Source: CAIUKV01 sp041659105 (GTDB taxonomy: Bacteria; Actinomycetota; Acidimicrobiia; IMCC26256; PALSA-555). From it: 35,293 nt of DNA. A program made the position numbers and the translations under genes. Under the pieces are notes generated by a model, which was given only the letters and a program-made list of their open reading frames with translations, did not search any database and had not been told where the DNA came from. Positions within the stretch are counted from its first letter, which is position 1; every line of letters starts with the position of its first letter. The stretch lies in contig JBAZYX010000030.1 in NCBI GenBank assembly GCA_041659105.1, positions 1 through 35,293 of the forward strand. Direction: 5' to 3'. Below are positions 14,784 to 24,151 of this stretch, piece after piece.

Positions 14784-15982
14784 CGGTCGTCGACCAGCCC
14801 GGGCAGCCGGAGCCCGAGATCGCGCTCGTGCGCACGTCCGACGGTTGGGTCGACGAGCTGCACCGCTACTGCGCGGACCACGGTGGAGCGCGCGTCCGGC
14901 TGATGGTGCTCGATCCCGCGGTCGCTCTCGACGAGGAGTTCCACGTCCTGGTGGCAAGCGACCGTTGGCCGGCGCTGACGGGCGCGTTCACCGACGCATT
15001 GCACGCCCGAGGGCGGAAGGTCCTGGTGGTCGCGGAGGCGCCGGCAGCCGGGGACCTCATCAGCACGATCGGCGTCGACGCCGTGCGGGCATCGATGTGT
15101 CCGCCGTCCGAGTTGGTCGCCGCGGTCGTAGCCCTCGTGCCGTCCTCGTCCTCGACCTCCACGGACACGGCCCGACGGTCGGCGCTCGTGACGACCTCAC
15201 CGACGGGCGGGCCCACCCGGTCCGGAGCCGTGGTGGCGGTGGGTGGGCCCTTCGGCGCCGGGTCCACGGAGGTCGCCATCGCGCTGGGGGCTGCGTGCGC
15301 GCGTCGCGGTGGGCGTCCGGTGCTCGTGGACGCCGACGAGGTGACCCCGTCCGTCGCCGCGCGACTGGGCCTCCCGCTCGAACCGAACCTGTGCTCCGCG
15401 GTCGACGTTGTGAGTCAGGGGTCGGGAGCGGTCCCGGGCACCCTCTTCGACCTGGGCGACGATTGGCCGGCCGTGCTCGTGGGCGCACCGAACCGACGTG
15501 TCGCCGCCACTCTCCGGCCGAACGAGGTGGTCGCGGTCGGCGAGGCCCTGGCGACCCGGTTCGCGCCGGTGTTCGTCGACGTGTCGGCCGGGGCGCGCGC
15601 GGTGCACGGGGAGCCCGACGTGTGTTCCGCGGTGGTCCGGCACGCGAGCGTGGTCGTCGCCGTCGGGGTCGCGAATCCCGTCGGAGTGATCCGGCTCGTG
15701 GAGTGGGTCAAGACCCTCACTGCGTCCTCCGGCGCCTCCGTCCATCTCGTCGTCAACCGCGCGCCGAGCGGGAGGGCGCGGCGCGCGGAGCTCGCCGGCG
15801 AGCTCCAGCGCGATCTGCGGGTCGCGGGCCTCACGTTCGTTCCCACCGATCCGAAGCTCGAGGACGCGGCGTGGTCGGCGTCCGTCGTCGAGCGCGGTCC
15901 GTTCGCCCGTGCCATCGATGGGCTGGCCGTCGTCATCGGCAGAGACCCGGACGTCGGCATGGCGCCGAGCCCTCGCCCCTGA
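14780..15982 (+). CDS. tadZ: TadZ/CpaE-like pilus localisation ATPase
   Basis: A 400-residue protein with two parts. Residues about 1-125 form a receiver-like atypical domain ending in VRASMCPPSELVAAVVAL. A low-complexity Ser/Thr linker follows, then a MinD/ParA-type P-loop domain from about 148. CpaE/TadZ proteins place the pilus machine at its cellular site. The Walker A equivalent, GGPFGAGSTEVAIAL (about 154-168), has no Lys where GxxxxGK[ST] expects one. LVDADEVTPSVAARLG is the switch I/A'-like strand, and VFVDVSAG the Walker B strand. Loss of the P-loop Lys is known in some TadZ proteins. It is coupled to cpaB (four-base overlap) and to tadA (TGATG, one base). Confidence 0.83.
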   Translation: MTVVDQPGQPEPEIALVRTSDGWVDELHRYCADHGGARVRLMVLDPAVALDEEFHVLVASDRWPALTGAFTDALHARGRKVLVVAEAPAAGDLISTIGVDAVRASMCPPSELVAAVVALVPSSSSTSTDTARRSALVTTSPTGGPTRSGAVVAVGGPFGAGSTEVAIALGAACARRGGRPVLVDADEVTPSVAARLGLPLEPNLCSAVDVVSQGSGAVPGTLFDLGDDWPAVLVGAPNRRVAATLRPNEVVAVGEALATRFAPVFVDVSAGARAVHGEPDVCSAVVRHASVVVAVGVANPVGVIRLVEWVKTLTASSGASVHLVVNRAPSGRARRAELAGELQRDLRVAGLTFVPTDPKLEDAAWSASVVERGPFARAIDGLAVVIGRDPDVGMAPSPRP

Positions 15983-17247
15983 TGTCGACCGACGTCTACG
16001 AGCGGCTCCGGCGGGAGGTCGTCGCCGCGCTCGACGGAGAGCACTGGGCCGACGATCCCGAGACGACGCTCGTGCGTGCGGTCGTCGTGCGCACGGTCGA
16101 TCACTACCAGCAGCGGGCGCGCCTGGGTGATGGGCCGGCGCTCCACGATCCCGCCGAGATGATCGAGCGACTGGTCCGGTCCGTCACCGACCTCGGCGCG
16201 CTGTCGGACCTCGTGCGGCGCGACGACGTGGAGGAGATCTTCATCGAAGGTGCGCGCGTGTCGTTCCTCGACTCGGATGGTCGGCTCCGCGGGCTGTTGA
16301 CGCCGACAAGCGAAGAGGAGAACCGCCGGGTGGTCGAGCAGCTGCTGGCGACCACGGACCGTCAGCTCAACGCGACGTCCCCGCTGGTGCAGGCGCGCGT
16401 GTTGGGTGGCGAGGCTCGGCTCACGGCGGCGATCCCCCCGGTGGCCGACGCGCTGTCGGCGACGGTTCGTCGGTACACGGTCCGATCGGTCTCACTGCGC
16501 GACTTGGTGGCGCGCGGCGCGCTCGATCCCGGCGCGGCGGCGTTCCTCGACGCCGCGATGCGCTTTCGCAGCCGAGTTGCAGTGTCGGGTGAGCCCGGCG
16601 CGGGCAAGACGACGATGCTCGCGGCGCTGCTCGCGGCGGTCCCGCCCGAGCACTGCGTGCGCGCCTGCGAGGAGATCCGCGAGCTGTCCGTGTCGTTTCC
16701 CCACGGCGCCTATTACGAGACCCGTCCCCCGGCGCTCGACGGGAGCAGCGAGATCACGCTCCGTCAGCTCGTGAAGTTCGTGCTCGCGATGCGCCCGGAT
16801 CGGATCGTGGTGGGCGAGGTCCGGGGAGCGGAGGCCTTCGAGCTCACGCGTGCGGTGAATGCGGGCTGCGGGTTCCTCTGCACGGTGCACGCCAACAGCG
16901 CGCCCGAGGCGCTCCATGCGCTGGTGAACGCGGCGTTGATGGCGGGTGAGAACGTCACGGAGCGGGTCGTGCAACGAGTGTTCTCCTCCGCGCTCGACCT
17001 CGTCGTGCATGTCGAGCGGTCCGCAGCCGAAGGTGGCGCGGGAATCCGGCGATGCGTCACCGAGATCACCGCGGTCGTTCCGGCTCTCACCGACGGGTTC
17101 ACCTGCGAGCCGGTGTTCGTCCGTGCCGGTCCCGACCAACCGCTCCAATGGACCGGCGCGATCCCCGACCGGCTGGAAGCGCGTGCGGACCGATCGCTCG
17201 GGCGTCCCGGTGCGCTCCGATCCATCTTCGAGTCCGCCGCCGCGTGA
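15982..17247 (+). CDS. tadA: TadA/CpaF secretion ATPase
   Basis: A 421-residue hexameric type II/IV secretion ATPase that powers Flp pilus assembly at the inner face of the membrane. The N-terminal domain includes VRRDDVEEIFIEGARVSF. The catalytic half has Walker A GEPGAGKTT (about residues 204-212), Asp-box-type CEEIRELSV, Walker B RIVVGEVRGAEAFE (about 273-286), and the His box CTVHANS near 301-307. All are intact, so the enzyme should be active. Length is typical. The ATG overlaps the tadZ stop by one base, and its own stop overlaps the tadB GTG start, so the operon is tightly coupled. Confidence 0.95.
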   Translation: MSTDVYERLRREVVAALDGEHWADDPETTLVRAVVVRTVDHYQQRARLGDGPALHDPAEMIERLVRSVTDLGALSDLVRRDDVEEIFIEGARVSFLDSDGRLRGLLTPTSEEENRRVVEQLLATTDRQLNATSPLVQARVLGGEARLTAAIPPVADALSATVRRYTVRSVSLRDLVARGALDPGAAAFLDAAMRFRSRVAVSGEPGAGKTTMLAALLAAVPPEHCVRACEEIRELSVSFPHGAYYETRPPALDGSSEITLRQLVKFVLAMRPDRIVVGEVRGAEAFELTRAVNAGCGFLCTVHANSAPEALHALVNAALMAGENVTERVVQRVFSSALDLVVHVERSAAEGGAGIRRCVTEITAVVPALTDGFTCEPVFVRAGPDQPLQWTGAIPDRLEARADRSLGRPGALRSIFESAAA

Positions 17248-18137
17248 CGATCCTCGCTGCGCTCTGTGTGGCCCTCGCGGCTGGAGCGGCCGTCCTCGTC
17301 GTTGCTGGGTGGGCGCGGCCGTCGGCACCGCGACCGGTCGTCGAGCGGCGTGTCGAGTCCAGCCGGCCGTCGCGTGCGCACTGGCTCCGTCAGGCCGGAG
17401 CCGACATCTCGCCCTTCCAGTTCTGGGCGGCATCGGTGGGAGCCGCGCTGCTCGCGTTCTCCGTCCTCGCGTTCGCGACCCGCGCGCCACTCGTCGCGAT
17501 TCCTCCCGCCCTGGCCGCCGCCACGCTCCCGTACGCGTACTACGGCCACCGGCGGCTCGTCCGGATGCGTCAGTGGCAGTCGGCCTGGCCCGACGCCCTT
17601 CGCGAGCTGGTCGCGGCCATCGTCGCCGGCCGGTCGTTGGGTCAGGGCGTCGCGGGGCTGGGTGAGTCCGGTCCCGAACCGTTGCATGAGGTCTTCTCGG
17701 ACTTCCCGACCCTCGCCCGGGTCTTCGGTACGAGCGCGGCCCTCGAGCAGGTCAAGGAACGCATGGCCGATCCGACGAGCGACCGCGTGATCGAGGTGCT
17801 GCTCGTGGCGCACGAACGAGGTGGTGCGATCGTGCGCGACGTGCTCGAGGACCTCGTCGTCGCGACGACGAAGGACGTGAAGGTGCTCGAGGAGATCGAC
17901 ACCGAGGGGCTCGAGATGCGCATCAACGCGCGGGCAGTGCTGGTGTTGCCCTGGTTCGTCCTCGTCGCGCTCACCCTTCGTGACGGTCCGTTCCGTGACT
18001 TCTACCGGTCGACCGGCGGCGTGCTCGTCGTGGGTGCGGCCGGGCTCCTCAGTGTGGTGGGCGCGTTGTGGCTGGGCCGGCTCGGCCGCCAACCCGAGGA
18101 GCCACGCGTGTTCGCCCGGGCGGGGGTGCGGCCGTGA
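17244..18137 (+). CDS. tadB: TadB-like inner-membrane platform protein
   Basis: A 297-residue T2SSF-domain protein. Membrane helices are seen at about residues 2-22, 60-100 (two helices, AASVGAALLAFSVLAFATRA and the next), 235-250 (VLVLPWFVLVALTL) and 262-282 (LVVGAAGLLSVVGALW). The cytoplasmic T2SSF region includes SAWPDALRELVAAIVAGRSL with GQGVAGLG, then ERMADPTSDRVIEVLLVAHE. TadB with TadC forms the platform on which TadA assembles pilin. The GTG at 17244 overlaps the tadA stop (GTGA). Its stop overlaps the tadC start in the same way. There is no sign of damage. Confidence 0.9.
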   Translation: MTILAALCVALAAGAAVLVVAGWARPSAPRPVVERRVESSRPSRAHWLRQAGADISPFQFWAASVGAALLAFSVLAFATRAPLVAIPPALAAATLPYAYYGHRRLVRMRQWQSAWPDALRELVAAIVAGRSLGQGVAGLGESGPEPLHEVFSDFPTLARVFGTSAALEQVKERMADPTSDRVIEVLLVAHERGGAIVRDVLEDLVVATTKDVKVLEEIDTEGLEMRINARAVLVLPWFVLVALTLRDGPFRDFYRSTGGVLVVGAAGLLSVVGALWLGRLGRQPEEPRVFARAGVRP

Positions 18138-19018
18138 CGCCCATGGCGTGGGCCGCCGCGGTGGCGCTCGGCGTTGCCGCGATCGCGGGCCTGGTCGCGG
18201 TGCAGCGCCGGGCACCCCGGGTGACCGAGCGGGTAGCGCCCTATCGGTCCGACCGCGACGACGAGCGGGCCGGGGATGTGGGGGCGGCATGGTCGCCACC
18301 CCGTCGTCGCGGGTGGTCGCGGTCCGCGTCGTCCGCGTCGGGCGACCGGCGCCTCGGGCGACGCCTGCGCGAGGCAGGGCTGGACGAGCAGACGGCGGAG
18401 CAGTTCCGGCTCCGTCAGTACGCGCTGACGGGTTGCGCGGCCGGGGTCGGGGTCCTCGTGGGTGCCGTGGTGCTGCGGTCGCCGGTGCTGATGCTGGTGC
18501 TCGGCGCGAGCGGCGCGGCAGTCGGGTACACGCGTCCCCCGGCGCGACTGGCGCGGGTGGCGGAGGAGCGGCGAGTCCGGATGCGGCTCGAGCTCGTCAC
18601 CATCGACCAGGTGCTCGCGATCCACGTCCGGGCCGGCGCGGGTCCGGTGCAGGCCATCACGCGGGTGGTGGAACGCGGGAACGGCGTGGTCGTCGAGGAG
18701 CTCCGCGCGGTGCTGGCGTCGATCCGGGCGGGCCGCAGCGAGGTCGAGGCGTTCCGCCACGCGGCCCGGATCAGCATCGAGCCGCACGCCGCGCGGACGT
18801 ATCGCCTCTTCGCGCTCGCGTCGGAGCAGGGAGCGGACCTCGGCACTGCGCTCCGCGCGCTGAGCGACGACCTCCGCGACGTTCGCCGGGACGAGCTGCG
18901 CCGCCAGGCCACGCGCCGGCGGGCCGCGATGTTGGTCCCGACGATCGCCGTGCTCGCTCCGATCATGTTGCTCTTCGTGATCGCCCCCCTGCCATCGCTG
19001 GTGCTGGGCGGTCGCTGA
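18134..19018 (+). CDS. tadC: TadC-like inner-membrane platform protein
   Basis: A 294-residue T2SSF-domain protein, partner of TadB. There is an N-terminal helix (MAWAAAVALGVAAIAGLVAV), a charged linker with an Arg/Ser-rich stretch, two helices around residues 97-135, the T2SSF core VTIDQVLAIHVRAGAGPVQA to LRDVRRDELRRQATRRRA, and a C-terminal helix (PTIAVLAPIMLLFVIAPLP). The GTG at 18134 overlaps the tadB stop (GTGA). The next gene is the pilin, after a 47-base gap that holds a stem-loop and a strong RBS. TadB and TadC assignments follow gene order and could be exchanged by other naming schemes. Confidence 0.9.
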   Translation: MTPMAWAAAVALGVAAIAGLVAVQRRAPRVTERVAPYRSDRDDERAGDVGAAWSPPRRRGWSRSASSASGDRRLGRRLREAGLDEQTAEQFRLRQYALTGCAAGVGVLVGAVVLRSPVLMLVLGASGAAVGYTRPPARLARVAEERRVRMRLELVTIDQVLAIHVRAGAGPVQAITRVVERGNGVVVEELRAVLASIRAGRSEVEAFRHAARISIEPHAARTYRLFALASEQGADLGTALRALSDDLRDVRRDELRRQATRRRAAMLVPTIAVLAPIMLLFVIAPLPSLVLGGR

Positions 19019-19021
19019 CGG

Positions 19022-19060
19022 TCTCGCACGACGCGAGAACACCAACCCGACAACCAAGGA
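19022..19060 (+). promoter_or_regulatory. Stem-loop and strong RBS before the pilin gene
   Basis: TCTCGC (19022-19027) pairs with GCGAGA (19033-19038) over a five-base loop. AAGGAG at 19055-19060 lies five bases before the pilin ATG. It is the only good Shine-Dalgarno inside an operon whose other genes overlap, so the pilin can be translated independently and at a higher rate. The stem may stabilise a processed pilin mRNA, which is inferred. Confidence 0.5.
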
Positions 19061-19065
19061 GAGGA

Positions 19066-19272
19066 ATGTCCATGAGCTGCTGGTCCGCGCGAATCGACGA
19101 AGAGTCCGTACCGAACGAGATCGACCCCCGTGAAGCGGAGCGGGGCATGGCGACCGCGGAGCTGCTCGGCAACGCGGCGTTGGGCATCGCCGCACTGGTC
19201 GCCATCTGGGCCGTGCTCCAGGCGGTCGGCCTGGACGTCATGGAGTGGATCCGCGCGCAGCTGCAGGTCTGA
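19066..19272 (+). CDS. flp: Flp-type major pilin precursor
   Basis: A 68-residue prepilin. A hydrophilic, acidic leader of 27 residues ends in EAERG; a prepilin-peptidase site follows as G|MATAE, with Glu at +5 of the mature protein, the hallmark needed for assembly. One hydrophobic helix follows (ALGIAALVAIWAVLQAVGL) and then a short tail DVMEWIRAQLQV. The mature protein would be about 41 residues, in the small Flp range. The leader is longer than in Proteobacteria and contains one Cys. ATG 19066 is chosen for the Shine-Dalgarno; ATG 19072 is an in-frame alternative. No prepilin peptidase (TadV) gene is in the window, so it must be elsewhere. Confidence 0.85.
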   Translation: MSMSCWSARIDEESVPNEIDPREAERGMATAELLGNAALGIAALVAIWAVLQAVGLDVMEWIRAQLQV

Positions 19273-19277
19273 TCGCG

Positions 19278-19679
19278 GTGCGACCCCGATCGACCGTCGG
19301 ACCCGGTGCCGAGGCGGGCATGGCCGGAATCGCCATGGTCGTCGCGGCCGCGCTCTCGCTGGTGGTGTTCGTCTCGCTGGCCAATGTGGTCACGATGGTG
19401 TTCACCCGCAACGCCGTGCGTGCCGCGGTGGACGAGGCGGTGCGCGTGGGAAGCCGATCCGACGGACCGATCGCGGATTGCGAGACGCGGGCCCGAGCCG
19501 TCCTCGACGGACTGCTCGGGCCCGCGGCGCGTCGCGACGTCGGGGTCACGTGCACGGCCTCCGGGAGCCCGCTGCAGGTCCGGGCCCGGGCCGACGTGAC
19601 GATCGTGCCCTGGCTCCCCGGTCTGCCGCGATGGTCGTACACCGTCGAGTCGGCCGAGGTCAGGGAGGCGCTTCCGTGA
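19278..19679 (+). CDS. TadE-like minor pilin
   Basis: A 133-residue protein with a short basic N-terminus, a Gly before MAGIAMVVAAALSLVVFVSL (membrane helix at about residues 15-36), then TRNAVRAAVDEAVRVGSR, which matches the region after the helix in TadE proteins. The rest is a small periplasm-like domain with two Cys (CETRAR and TCTASG) that could form a disulfide. The Glu at mature position +5 is absent, so cleavage by a prepilin peptidase is uncertain. The GTG at 19278 starts six bases after the pilin stop. Its stop overlaps the next gene (GTGA). TadE family assignment is based on position and hydropathy. Confidence 0.75.
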   Translation: MRPRSTVGPGAEAGMAGIAMVVAAALSLVVFVSLANVVTMVFTRNAVRAAVDEAVRVGSRSDGPIADCETRARAVLDGLLGPAARRDVGVTCTASGSPLQVRARADVTIVPWLPGLPRWSYTVESAEVREALP

Positions 19680-20116
19680 ACCTCGGGGCCCGGGGTGTGC
19701 CCATCCAGCGTGATGGTGGGTTCGCCGCGATCGAGCTCAGTGCCGGGGTCGCGCTGCTGCTGCTCCCGGTTGCCCTGCTCGTCCTGAGCCTCCCCGAGTG
19801 GTCGTCGCGGCAGGGGATCGCCCGGCTCGCCGCCCGTGACGGCGCCCGCGCCGTGGCGATCGCGGGCGGGTGCGATCCCGGGCGTGCCGACCGGGCGGTG
19901 GCGGCGATCGCTGCGGGCGCGGGCCTCCCCGACGACGCCTTGCGCGTCTCCCTCGACTGCGCGGCGGGCGACCCGCTGCCGCGGGGTGGCACCGTGACTG
20001 CCCGCGTCACCGTGGCGATGCCCGCGGTGGCGGTCCCGCTGATCGGCTCGACCCCGGCGTGGAGCTGGACGGCGGTGCACCGCGAGCCGGTCGATCCGTA
20101 CGGGAGCCGTCCGTGA
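19676..20116 (+). CDS. TadE/TadF-like minor pilin
   Basis: A 146-residue pseudopilin. The N-terminus has a class III signal: RDGG|FAAIELSAG with Glu at +5, followed by the helix VALLLLPVALLVLSL. The extracytoplasmic part includes ARLAARDGARAVAIAGGCDP and DDALRVSLDCAAGDPLPRGG with two Cys that may pair, and ends in strands VTARVTVAMPAVAVPLIG. The GTG start overlaps the preceding stop, and its stop overlaps the next GTG. It probably acts as a minor pilin or initiator with the other TadE-like protein. Confidence 0.75.
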   Translation: MNLGARGVPIQRDGGFAAIELSAGVALLLLPVALLVLSLPEWSSRQGIARLAARDGARAVAIAGGCDPGRADRAVAAIAAGAGLPDDALRVSLDCAAGDPLPRGGTVTARVTVAMPAVAVPLIGSTPAWSWTAVHREPVDPYGSRP

Positions 20117-20544
20117 GGAGCCGTCGCGCGCATGACGCGCAGCGCGGCAGCATCACGCTGTGGCTCCTCGGCCTGGCCCTGGCGCTGTTGCCGCTCGGCG
20201 GGTTGGCCCTCGACCTGGGTCGGTCGTTCTCCGAGCGTCGCTCCCTGGCGTCCGCGGCCGACGCGGCGGCACTCGCCGGTGCCGGTGCCCTCGACGAGGC
20301 GCGGTACCGACAGGACGGCACGGTCGTGCTCGATCCGGTCGCGGCCGAGGAGCGGGCTCGTCGTTCGGTGGTGCAGCAGGCCGACGCGGGCGCGGTGCGC
20401 TCGGTGCGGGTGCACGCCGACGCGACCTCGGTCACCGTCGAGATCGAGGGCGACGTGGACCTGACCCTGCTGCGCCTCGTGCGCGGCGGCGAGCCGTTCG
20501 TCGTCCGGGTCTCGGCCACCGCTCGGCCGCATCTGCGCCCGTAG
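20113..20544 (+). CDS. TadG-like protein (Flp pilus-assembly TadE/G-like)
   Basis: A 143-residue protein with the Flp pilus-assembly TadE/G-like N-terminus: QRGSITLWLLGLALALLPLG then GLALDLGRSF and the signature SERRSLASAADAAALAGAGA (about residues 43-62). The helix anchors the protein, and a small outer domain made of strands (VRVHADATSVTVEIEGDVDL) follows. Full-length TadG has a von Willebrand A-type domain; that is missing here, so this is the short actinobacterial form. It is the last gene of the Tad operon and starts at a GTG overlapping the previous stop. Confidence 0.8.
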   Translation: MRSRRAHDAQRGSITLWLLGLALALLPLGGLALDLGRSFSERRSLASAADAAALAGAGALDEARYRQDGTVVLDPVAAEERARRSVVQQADAGAVRSVRVHADATSVTVEIEGDVDLTLLRLVRGGEPFVVRVSATARPHLRP

Positions 20545-20553
20545 TGGTACAAC
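20545..20553 (+). promoter_or_regulatory. Extended -10 promoter of the SDR, leaderless mRNA
   Basis: TGG followed by TACAAC (20548-20553) is an extended -10 element. The ATG lies seven bases further on, at the expected transcript start, and there is no Shine-Dalgarno. This suggests a leaderless message, similar to marR, and separates this gene from the Tad operon. Confidence 0.45.
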
Positions 20554-20560
20554 CGCCCAC

Positions 20561-21325
20561 ATGGGATATGCGGATGAGCTGTTCGACCTGACCGGGCGCG
20601 TGGCGCTGGTCACCGGGGGGAGCCGCGGACTCGGCAAGGAGATGGTGCTCGCCCTGGCCCGCTGCGGCGCCGACGTGGTGATCGCGAGCCGCACCCTCGA
20701 GGCCTGCGAGGAGGTCGCGCGGGAAGTGGAGGAGACCACCGGCCGCCGGGCCATGGCGTACGCATGCCACGTGGGCCGGTGGGACCAGCTCGACGAGCTC
20801 GTGGCCGCGGCGTACCAGCGCTTCGCCAAGGTCGACGTGCTGATCAACAACGCGGGGAAGTCGCCGCTGTACGCCAACCTGCTCGACGTGAACGAGCAGC
20901 TCTGGGACAGCGTGTTCGGGCTCAACCTCAAGGGGCCGTTCCGCCTGAGCGTGCTCGTGGGCAACCGCATGCGCGACGCCGGCGGGGGATCGATCATCAA
21001 CATCTCCACGAGTGGCGCGCTGCGGCCCGACCCTTCGTTCCTGCCGTACGCGGCGGCGAAGGCCGGGCTCAACAACATCACCGAGGCGCTGGCCAAGGAG
21101 CTCGGCCCGCAGGTGCGGGTCAACTGCATCTCGGCCGGCCCGTTCGAGACCGACGTGACCAAGGCCTGGCCCGAGGAGTCCAAGCAGGCGGGTGGGATGC
21201 CCACGTTCGCCCTGAAGCGCATCGGCCGGCCCGACGAGATCGTCGGCGCCGCGCTCTACCTGGCGAGCGACGCCTCGAGCTTCACGACCGGCGCGCTCCT
21301 GCGCGTCGACGGCGGCATGCCCTAG
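20561..21325 (+). CDS. Short-chain dehydrogenase/reductase
   Basis: A 254-residue classical SDR. TGGSRGLGKE (about residues 19-28) is the cofactor loop, INNAG the structural motif, the catalytic segment is ISTSGALRPDPSFLPYAAAK with Ser, Tyr and Lys, and the C-terminus is TTGALLRVDGGMP. ASRT after the second strand suggests NADP preference. It is close in style to gluconate or 3-ketoacyl reductase-type SDRs, but the substrate is not determined. It has its own probable leaderless promoter. Its TAG stop overlaps the stop of the convergent rsgA gene on the palindrome CTAG. Confidence 0.9.
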   Translation: MGYADELFDLTGRVALVTGGSRGLGKEMVLALARCGADVVIASRTLEACEEVAREVEETTGRRAMAYACHVGRWDQLDELVAAAYQRFAKVDVLINNAGKSPLYANLLDVNEQLWDSVFGLNLKGPFRLSVLVGNRMRDAGGGSIINISTSGALRPDPSFLPYAAAKAGLNNITEALAKELGPQVRVNCISAGPFETDVTKAWPEESKQAGGMPTFALKRIGRPDEIVGAALYLASDASSFTTGALLRVDGGMP

Positions 21326-22368
21326 CGGTCACCGCCGCGCTTGAGCTTCTGCGCTTCGCGGGCCATCCGGCCGAACCGCTTCTCGGCCTGGTGCCGGGCC
21401 ACGGGGTCCCCGCGCAGCTCCGCGGACTCGGCCTCGGCCCGCAACGCCTGCCACGCGGCGTAGCGGTCGCCGTCGAGGTCGCCGCGCTCGATCGCGGCGA
21501 GCACCGCGCAGCCGGGCTCGCTGGTGTGCGTGCAGTCGCGGAAGCGGCACTCCTCGTCGAGGTCGCCGGCCACGTCGACGAACGCGACGTCGACGGTGTC
21601 GACGTCGGTGAACACGCCGATCTCGCGCAGGCCCGGGGTGTCGACCAGGCAGCAGTGGCCCGGGAGCACGTGCAGCTCGCGTGACGTGGTGGTGTGGCGG
21701 CCCTTGCTGTCGCCCTTGCGAACCGCGCTCGTGGCCGCGAGCTCACTGCCCGCGAGCGCGTTGACGAGCGTGGACTTCCCGGCGCCCGACTCGCCCACGA
21801 ACGCGACGGTGCGGTCGCGCACCGCGGCGCGCAGGGTGTCGAGGCCGGCGTCGGTGTGCACCGAGCACACGATCACGTCCACCCCGGGTGCGGCGCGCGC
21901 CACCACGGCCTCGGCGTCGAACGGGTCGTCGACGAGGTCGGCCTTGGTGAGCACCACCGCGGGGATCGCGCCCGAGTCGAAGACCTGCACCACGAACCGC
22001 TGGATGCGCCCCGGCTTCACGGGCCGGTCGAGGCCACACACGATGCCCACGAGGTCGACGTTGGCCGCGATGAGCTGGGCGCCGCCCCGGGTGGGGTCGC
22101 GGCGCTGGAGCAGCGACGTGCGGGGCAGCACGTCGACGACGGTCTCGTCGTCGACCAGCAGCCAGTCGCCCACCGCCAGGGGTGGGAGCGCGGGCCGGAT
22201 CGGGCGGGTGACGACGTCGTCCGCGATGCCGACGAGGACGGCCACGCTGTCGTGGCGCAGCACCCGTCCGGGCTCCACCCCGGCGGGCCGGTCGGCCGCG
22301 AGGGCCGCCCAGTGGTCGCTCCAGCCGAGCGCGTCGAGCGCCGGGGGGACCTCGGGGTGTGCCGTCAT
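21322..22368 (-). CDS. rsgA: Ribosome small-subunit-dependent GTPase A
   Basis: A 348-residue circularly permuted GTPase that checks 30S subunit maturation near the decoding centre. An N-terminal OB-type domain (about residues 30-90) is followed by G-motifs in permuted order: VLTKADLVDD (G4), CSVHTDAGLD (G5 region), GESGAGKSTLVNAL (G1, about 193-206), GRHTTTSREL (G2) and DTPGLREIGVF (G3). The zinc-binding tail has EECRFRDCTHTSEPGCAV (Cys, Cys, His, Cys). All motifs are intact. The ATG at 22368 gives the usual N-terminus. The gene converges on an SDR with a four-base stop overlap and lies 37 bases from the acyl-CoA synthetase stop. Confidence 0.95.
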   Translation of the reverse strand: MTAHPEVPPALDALGWSDHWAALAADRPAGVEPGRVLRHDSVAVLVGIADDVVTRPIRPALPPLAVGDWLLVDDETVVDVLPRTSLLQRRDPTRGGAQLIAANVDLVGIVCGLDRPVKPGRIQRFVVQVFDSGAIPAVVLTKADLVDDPFDAEAVVARAAPGVDVIVCSVHTDAGLDTLRAAVRDRTVAFVGESGAGKSTLVNALAGSELAATSAVRKGDSKGRHTTTSRELHVLPGHCCLVDTPGLREIGVFTDVDTVDVAFVDVAGDLDEECRFRDCTHTSEPGCAVLAAIERGDLDGDRYAAWQALRAEAESAELRGDPVARHQAEKRFGRMAREAQKLKRGGDR

Positions 22369-22405
22369 CGCTCCATTATCGGGCCGCGGACCGGCGATCA
22401 GGCCG

Positions 22406-24034
<1,629 letters not shown>

Positions 24035-24039
24035 GCGTC

Positions 24040-24054
24040 GGTTCCCCCTTGTCG
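24040..24054 (-). promoter_or_regulatory. Conserved leader motif with RBS, copy 1
   Basis: On the coding strand this reads CGACAAGGGGGAACC, six bases before the ATG at 24034. Nearly the same leader occurs before the cyclase-family gene (32319-32336) and the D-aminoacylase gene (34015-34032). AAGGGGG acts as Shine-Dalgarno; the conservation of the GAACC and GAC flanks goes beyond that. Confidence 0.4.
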
Positions 24055-24075
24055 CCCCCAGCATGGCGCGGAATT

Positions 24076-24089
24076 GACATGCGTGTCAG
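24076..24089. promoter_or_regulatory. Palindromic operator between fadD-like and maoC genes
   Basis: TGACA-TGCG-TGTCA is a perfect five-base inverted repeat with a four-base spacer in the divergent spacer of the acyl-CoA synthetase and the MaoC operon. Such a site fits a TetR- or GntR-type regulator. TTGACA at its left half may also be a -35 element reading to the right. No regulator gene of this kind lies nearby. Confidence 0.45.
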
Positions 24090-24151
24090 GGAGGCGACAC
24101 GCTCTCGCCCGGCCCCGACCCCCGGGGACCGCAGGCAAGGAGCGAACCACC

